Below are positions 58,452 to 64,000 of a DNA stretch of 64,000 nt, one piece after another. The position numbers were made by a program, and so were the translations under genes. Each line of letters begins with the position of its first letter. The stretch's first letter is position 1. This DNA comes from Rubritalea marina DSM 17716 (GTDB taxonomy: Bacteria > Verrucomicrobiota > Verrucomicrobiia > Verrucomicrobiales > Akkermansiaceae), in contig NZ_KB899248.1 of assembly GCF_000378105.1 (NCBI RefSeq), positions 62,001 to 126,000 on the forward strand. Reading direction: 5' to 3'. The notes beneath the pieces were generated by a model. The model worked only from the letters and a program-made list of their open reading frames with translations, was not told the DNA's origin and made no database searches.

Positions 58452-59286
58452 GTACCATTTGTACTCATAGAAATTCCTTTCATTCAATCCGCAAGTTCTA
58501 TAACTGCTAGATTAAATGAATGTGAATAACTTGGAAATAAGTGTGGATGGATGTTCTCAGCGCCTATCTATCAAGGTTCTAAATAGTTCCTCATGCCTGT
58601 CGCTTGATGGATAGATGCATGCGATTTAAATTTTTATTAATTTTAAATTGTCTCTTGAAAGCTGAATTAGAGGCTTTTGTGTCGCCTGTTCTAAATCGTA
58701 GAGACTGATTCTTTGATGAGGCGTTTGCGTGGGAAGCTCATGCAGTTCATGCAATGGGCAATACTCGAGACAGCAGATTGTATTGTGAATAACTTGTGCA
58801 AAGTGTGTCCTACTGAGCCTTGTTCAAGGTCTTAGGTGGATTCTGCTTTTGATGGAGAAATCGAAGCATCAAATGTATTGCGAGTCTTTGTGAATAACTT
58901 GAGAATAGATCTGAAAGATTTGACGATTTTTTATTCATTAATTTTTAGGATAAATGAAGGGTTGTGTGCTGAAACCTTATTTCTATATGGCAGAGAGCTC
59001 TTTTGAGGGATGAATATCACTCATGCTTAAGTGCTTCATCTTGATGGTGTTATTGTGTGTTTTCGATGTGGACAAATGAAAATTGTTCCGTAATATACAC
59101 GTTTTTTTGATCTGATTAGATGTTCTGAGCGATGTGAAATCGGGACGAATTTACTGATGTGCTCAAGCTATGCAATAGATACAGCCGATTGTGAATAACT
59201 TGTGAATGTTCTAGAATGCCGAAAAGTGACTAAAAATATGTAATGAACTTTTTTGCATTGCTGTATCTCTTTGTTATGGTTCGAAC
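58452..59286. other. 835-bp intergenic region with four identical 13-mers and an AT-rich stretch (candidate oriC)
   Basis: No gene. The 13-mer TGTGAATAACTTG occurs four times in the same orientation, starting at 58521, 58784, 58889 and 59190. Its first nine bases fit the DnaA-box consensus TGTGNATAA. Further near-matches are TGTGGATGG (58542) and TGTGGACAA (59067). An AT-rich block at 58622-58652 ('TTTAAATTTTTATTAATTTT') could be the unwinding element. A chromosomal origin explains the length, lack of genes and boxes. The alternative is a regulatory region for pfkA with repeated sites of another regulator. Confidence 0.55.
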
Positions 59287-60363
59287 ATGCGCATCGGAAT
59301 TCTGAACAGCGGGGGTGATTGTCCAGGGCTTAATGCTGTGATTCACGGCGTCGTAGGGGCTGCATCGAAGTTGAATATGGAGGTGGTTGGCTTTCGCGAC
59401 GGCTTTGAAGGGCTCTTGGATGGTGGTGAGCATGTGATTTTAAATCCTATCGATACGATTGGGATTATGAAGTTGGGTGGTACGATTTTAGGGACAACCA
59501 ACAAGAACCACTTCGTTAAGAAAGTGGGAGTGGAGGATATTAAAGACATTGCCCAGACCCTGGTCACTGAGACCAAGGCAACAATGAAGGAGCTTGAAAT
59601 AGAAGCGTTGATTGTGGTGGGCGGAGACGGTACTTTGAGTACTGCGTTGCATCTCTACAATGAAGGTATTCCGGTAATTGGTGTCCCGAAAACCATTGAT
59701 AATGATCTTCAAGCGACCGCGATGACATTCGGGTTTGATAGTGCCGTTTCCTGTGTGGTTGATGCACTGGATCGTCTTCACACAACGGCGGTGAGCCATA
59801 AGCGTGTGATGGTGGTGGAAGTGATGGGGCGTTCAGCGGGTTGGATCGCTCTGTGGGGGGGGGTCGCAGGTGGTGCCAATATCGTGTTGATACCCGAGAT
59901 TGAATTTGATTTTGAGAAGGTGGCTAAGAAAATTAAAGAGCGGGAAGAGAAAGGGTTCTACAGCACCATGATTGTGGTGGCTGAGGGGGCGCACTTACCT
60001 GAGGGTGATCAGATCACGAAGTCCACGGTAGGGAAGAGTGTGCGTTTTGGAGGTATTGGTGAAGTGGTCGCTGAGCGCATCGCTAAAATGACTGGGAAAG
60101 AAACTCGAGCCTGTACTTTGGGGCACCTGCAGCGTGGTGGTGAGCCAACAAGTCTAGACCGTATTCTAGGAGCTAGATTCGGCGTGAAAGCGATCGAGCT
60201 GGCCAAAGAGAAACAATTTGGCCGGATGGTGAGTTATCAATCGTATCAGGTCAGTTCGGTGACAATTGCCAAGGCGGTGCACCAGTTGCGCACAGTGGAT
60301 CCACATGGTGAAGTGGTGACGACTGCGCGTGCTATTGGTATCTCCATGGGTGATGAGGACTAG
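59287..60363 (+). CDS. pfkA: 6-phosphofructokinase
   Basis: 358 residues. Start 'MRIGILNSGGDCPGLNAVIH', nucleotide loop 'VVGGDGTLSTALHL', 'GVPKTIDNDLQATAMTFGFD' with the catalytic TIDND, 'VMGRSAGWIALWGGVAGGAN' and 'TLGHLQRGGEPTSLDRILGA'. In the family's numbering the phosphodonor positions are Gly104 (GGDG) and Lys124 (PKTIDND). ATP enzymes usually have Gly/Gly and PPi enzymes Asp/Lys; Gly/Lys is the mixed group III pattern, generally ATP-dependent. It commits fructose 6-phosphate to glycolysis. Confidence 0.95.
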   Translation: MRIGILNSGGDCPGLNAVIHGVVGAASKLNMEVVGFRDGFEGLLDGGEHVILNPIDTIGIMKLGGTILGTTNKNHFVKKVGVEDIKDIAQTLVTETKATMKELEIEALIVVGGDGTLSTALHLYNEGIPVIGVPKTIDNDLQATAMTFGFDSAVSCVVDALDRLHTTAVSHKRVMVVEVMGRSAGWIALWGGVAGGANIVLIPEIEFDFEKVAKKIKEREEKGFYSTMIVVAEGAHLPEGDQITKSTVGKSVRFGGIGEVVAERIAKMTGKETRACTLGHLQRGGEPTSLDRILGARFGVKAIELAKEKQFGRMVSYQSYQVSSVTIAKAVHQLRTVDPHGEVVTTARAIGISMGDED

Positions 60364-60416
60364 GATGATCCTAGAGGGGGGGCATCTCCAGCGATTTAGG
60401 CTTGGCGTGGATGCAT

Positions 60417-60447
60417 AAAAAATGCGCGTACCCAAGGGCACGCGCAT
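60417..60447 (-). terminator. Terminator of leuB
   Basis: ATGCGCGT / ACGCGCAT stem (8 bp) with a 10-nt loop; the A-run on the + strand gives the T-run on the minus strand after leuB. Confidence 0.85.
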
Positions 60448-60482
60448 ATAGAAATAGGTAGCTTAATACTAGCTTGTGTTGA

Positions 60483-61601
<1,119 letters not shown>

Positions 61602-61691
61602 TTAGCAAAGCCAGGGCTGCTTGAGAACAACGATTTTTATAAATCTTACCATCGATTATGATTGTGCAGTCATGCTCTGCTAGGCATCGTC

Positions 61692-62666
61692 ATGGCCGTG
61701 GATCTCTCTCTCAATATTGCCTTTATTGTTGGTGGCCTCGTGGCCTTATTCTTCGGTGCTGAGTGGTTGGTTCGTGGTGCAGCTCGCATTGCTCTGATGG
61801 TGGGGATTTCCCCCTTGGTGGTGGGTCTCACCGTGGTAGCCTTTGGCACGAGTGCTCCAGAATTACTGGTATGTTTGGAAGCGAATGCTGATAACCAACC
61901 GGACGTCGCCTTAGGGAATGTGATCGGCTCCAATATTTGTAATATTGGTCTGATCTTGGGGATTGCAGCGATCATGCGGCCGGTAGTGATACACAAACAA
62001 ATCGTACGTAAAGAGATGCCGATCTTGGTGGTGGTGAGCCTGCTGTTTATCGGGATGTTGCACAATGGGATGGTATCGCGTTTCGAGGGGGGCATACTCT
62101 TTCTCGGGGTGGTCGCTTATACGGTGGTGAGCATCATACAATCGCGCAAGGAGGAGAGTGAGGATGATTTCGGTGAACTCGCAGAGGAAGACATTGTTGC
62201 GGCTAAGACTGGCGGCGCGAAAGAGGTGTGGACCAACATCTTTTTTATTCTTCTTGGCCTCGCTGTCCTTAAGTTTGGCTCTGATTTTTTGGTGCGAGGC
62301 GGGGATTATGTGGCGCGATATTTCGGAGTGGATGATGCCATCATCGCCTTGTTTCTTTTCGCTTTCGGAACATCGCTTCCGGAGTTAGCCACTTCGATCG
62401 TTGCAGTGCGTAAGGGTGAGGGAGACTTGATTGTCGGCAATGCCATTGGTTCCTGCATCTTCAACTTGCTGGCCGTGATTGGAATCACCGCGATGGTCAA
62501 GCCGATCGCTGAAGGGGAAATCGAGATGCTAGACAAATTAGTTATGTTGGGTTTCACCGTAGGCATTTTCGCTTTCATGTGGTCCAGTATGAAGATCAAG
62601 CGTTGGGAAGGCATTTTGCTCTGCCTCATCTACTTATGCTACTCCGTCGTTCGAGCACAGATGTAG
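61692..62666 (+). CDS. Calcium/sodium antiporter (CaCA superfamily, YrbG-like)
   Basis: 324 residues from the ATG at 61692. Two inverted halves of five spans each; the alpha repeats are 'GTSAPELLVCLEANADNQ' with 'GNVIGSNICNIGLILG' and 'GTSLPELATSIVAVRKGEG' with 'VGNAIGSCIFNLLAVIG'. The paired Glu residues in GTSxPE bind Ca2+/Na+. It exports Ca2+ in exchange for Na+ or H+. A terminator hairpin follows at 62686. Confidence 0.94.
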   Translation: MAVDLSLNIAFIVGGLVALFFGAEWLVRGAARIALMVGISPLVVGLTVVAFGTSAPELLVCLEANADNQPDVALGNVIGSNICNIGLILGIAAIMRPVVIHKQIVRKEMPILVVVSLLFIGMLHNGMVSRFEGGILFLGVVAYTVVSIIQSRKEESEDDFGELAEEDIVAAKTGGAKEVWTNIFFILLGLAVLKFGSDFLVRGGDYVARYFGVDDAIIALFLFAFGTSLPELATSIVAVRKGEGDLIVGNAIGSCIFNLLAVIGITAMVKPIAEGEIEMLDKLVMLGFTVGIFAFMWSSMKIKRWEGILLCLIYLCYSVVRAQM

Positions 62667-62685
62667 AGTGCTTGGCCTAAAAAGT

Positions 62686-62723
62686 AAAAGCCACCCAAAG
62701 GTTGTAATCCTTGAGTGGCTTTT
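62686..62723. terminator. Bidirectional terminator after the antiporter gene
   Basis: AAAAGCCAC...GTGGCTTTT, 9-bp perfect outer stem with an inner CC(A)AAGG/CCTTG part. Confidence 0.85.
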
Positions 62724-62756
62724 GAGGTGTCTTGTTATCCTTGGGGGGAAAACAGC

Positions 62757-63017
62757 TTATGCTGCATCCGTGATTTTCTTTGCTTTTTTCAAAGTAGCTT
62801 GGCTCAACTTGCCGTTGACGCGGCGTGAGTTGTCTACCAAGTCTTTGAGTTCAGAAAGGCATTCTTCGGCTGCTTTCAATGCTTTACGTGGACCGCCGTA
62901 CTTCTTATCAGAGAAATACTTGGTGAATGTAGAGCCTGAACGACTTAGGCATAATCTCCAGCCCTGGAAGGCTGTGGTTTCGTATGTGAATCGAGTTAAG
63001 TTCTTTTTTGATTTCAT
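62757..63017 (-). CDS. Small AP2-like DNA-binding protein
   Basis: 86 residues. 'GWRLCLSRSGSTFTKYFSD' followed by 'KKYGGPRKALKAAEECLSEL' has the strand-strand-strand-helix layout of the AP2 fold ('W-V-I-R-G...K-F-sd..yGG...Al.aA'). In bacteria and phages this fold occurs alone in small proteins or fused to nucleases and integrases. Here it stands alone with a basic N-terminus and a charged C-terminal helix. Probably binds DNA; targets unknown. It is on the minus strand opposite the antiporter. Confidence 0.7.
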   Translation of the reverse strand: MKSKKNLTRFTYETTAFQGWRLCLSRSGSTFTKYFSDKKYGGPRKALKAAEECLSELKDLVDNSRRVNGKLSQATLKKAKKITDAA

Positions 63018-63381
63018 AATATTTCGTGGGGTGGTTGTTGTTGACCTAACATTAGACCACTATATGACAAAATTGTCAAATTAGAGGCTGTTGTACGAAC
63101 GTTTGAAAATAAGCGTGTTATAGAAATTTGAATACCCTTATATGTTAGATGTGTTCTATTTGTCCTGATTTATCAGGGGTTTACACGTGTTGGGTAGATT
63201 TTTTGCGACAGCCTAATGAATTCTATCAAGTATAAAAAAATGAAAAAAATTCTACTGATAGGTGAATTAAGTAGATTGTTGGGTTGAAAAAGTGTAGGTT
63301 TTATGATTATACGCAAAAGTGAGGGAGTAGTTGACTGGAGATCAATGAGCTGTGTATAGCTGTGTTTGAATTTGATTGGTA
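63018..63381. other. AT-rich intergenic region
   Basis: 364 bp without a gene between divergent starts. T/A-rich runs such as 'TATAAAAAAATGAAAAAAAT' at 63231 dominate. Nothing with clear structure was seen. Confidence 0.5.
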
Positions 63382-64000
63382 ATGGAGGGATATTCTGAGA
63401 GCACGTTTGCCTATTTCTTTTTGAGTCTCTTTATTGAAGGCTTACCATATATATTGTTGGGCACCGTACTGAGTGGGTTCATAGATGTGTATGTGCCTGC
63501 CCGGAGTTTTGAGCGTTTTCTGCCGAGGAACCGGGTATTAGCGGTATTGGTGAGTGGTTTACTTGGTGTGATTCTACCAGTTTGTGAGTGTGCGGTTGTT
63601 CCGGTTATTCGTCGATTATTGGGCAAGGGATTGCCTTTGGGCTGTGCGTTCACCTACATGTTGGCGGCTCCTATAGTGAATGGCATCACGATGTTCAGCA
63701 CATGGACTGCATTTCAGGGGCAGGGAGCATGGATGATCATGTGGTCGCGCATGGGCTTAGGCTATCTGGTGGCGATCATCGTGGGCTTGCTCATGCTGCG
63801 TCTGCCGGCGCATTGGGTGTTGAAGCGTGGAGTCCTACGAGGTGAGCATGATGGTGATGCTGCTGGGCACGGGGGAGATGGGCAGCATGAGCACGGCTGT
63901 GATCACGAACATCAAGATGGTTGTGGCCATGTTCACGGTCACGGGGATGAGCATCATGCATGTGGACACGATCACCACGAGGATGAAGTGCCTAGGGTGT
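63382..64000 (+). CDS. YraQ/UPF0718-type permease with His-rich loop (partial, 206 residues)
   Basis: Membrane protein of the UPF0718/DUF318 permease family (ArsP-related), cut by the window end. Start ATG at 63382. The family pattern is clear: 'FFLSLFIEGLPYILLGTVLS', 'GVILPVCECAVVPVIRRLL' with the conserved CEC, 'GLPLGCAFTYMLAAPIVNG'. After about residue 155 comes a loop very rich in His, Asp, Glu and Cys ('HGCDHEHQDGCGHVHGHG', then 'DEHHACGHDHHEDE'), which should bind metal ions. Some relatives export organo-arsenicals; others are linked to Zn, Co or Cu. The His-rich loop favours a divalent metal here. The start is the first ATG after the AT-rich gap. Confidence 0.88.
   Translation, partial: MEGYSESTFAYFFLSLFIEGLPYILLGTVLSGFIDVYVPARSFERFLPRNRVLAVLVSGLLGVILPVCECAVVPVIRRLLGKGLPLGCAFTYMLAAPIVNGITMFSTWTAFQGQGAWMIMWSRMGLGYLVAIIVGLLMLRLPAHWVLKRGVLRGEHDGDAAGHGGDGQHEHGCDHEHQDGCGHVHGHGDEHHACGHDHHEDEVPRV

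Noticed and set aside
58521-59202. The four TGTGAATAACTTG copies as a CRISPR array
   Set aside because: Spacing is irregular (about 100 to 300 bp), the repeat is only 13 bp and no cas gene is in the window.

Overview
The window looks like a chromosomal segment of a Verrucomicrobiota bacterium, probably order Verrucomicrobiales. The pointers are a Minf_1886-family protein (a family confined to Verrucomicrobia and Planctomycetes), a secretin-containing type II secretion/type IV pilus-like operon similar in content to the one in Akkermansia, a small AP2-like protein, a metal-efflux adaptor with N-terminal Cys/His repeats, and housekeeping genes of Gram-negative type. No taxonomic marker was compared by alignment, so this is inference.

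Layout. 1-4944: a metal-efflux RND operon on the minus strand (czcC-, czcB- and czcA-like, the last cut by the window edge) with a small Cys-rich secreted protein and a divergent ArsR regulator. 4945-6481: a scarred region with an antirestriction ardA gene broken by a stop codon, then a GIY-YIG nuclease gene bracketed by 123-bp repeats carrying all or part of a tRNA-Ile2(CAU). 6746-21578: ordinary metabolic and envelope genes (aqpZ, asnS, proA, a DUF418 protein, an App1-type phosphatase, an FAD disulfide oxidoreductase, a thioredoxin-fold protein, rhodanese, L,D-transpeptidase, polysaccharide deacetylase, a dynamin-like GTPase, a LysR/pirin divergent pair, YceI). 21818-28233: accessory genes, including three unknown lipoproteins, a HEPN/MNT pair and a rare three-domain fusion (UPF0489, NlpC/P60-like, CapA). 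28634-37333: a peptide/nickel-type ABC transporter (oppA-B-C), gatB, exonuclease III, an IscA-like protein and several lineage-specific proteins.

37455-42043 is an integrated element of about 4.5 kb. It is flanked by 114/115-bp direct repeats that each contain a promoter and most of tRNA-Pro(GGG). Inside are a large secreted coiled-coil protein, an AT-rich intergenic region with a nested hairpin and repeated 12-mers, a 414-residue protein with an apparent winged-helix region followed by family-A-polymerase-like motifs, and a broken integrase. This is my best candidate for an undescribed system.

42313-57529: an MBL-fold hydrolase, SanA-like protein, a CII-like regulator, NAD synthetase, ribosomal protein S1, and a seven-gene secretion/pilus operon (E-F-K-L-M-C-D order). 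57580-64000: tmRNA, a Minf_1886 protein, an 835-bp intergenic region with four identical 13-mers that contain DnaA boxes plus an AT-rich stretch (candidate oriC), 6-phosphofructokinase, leuB, a Ca2+/Na+ antiporter, the AP2-like protein, and the start of a His-rich YraQ-type permease cut by the window end.
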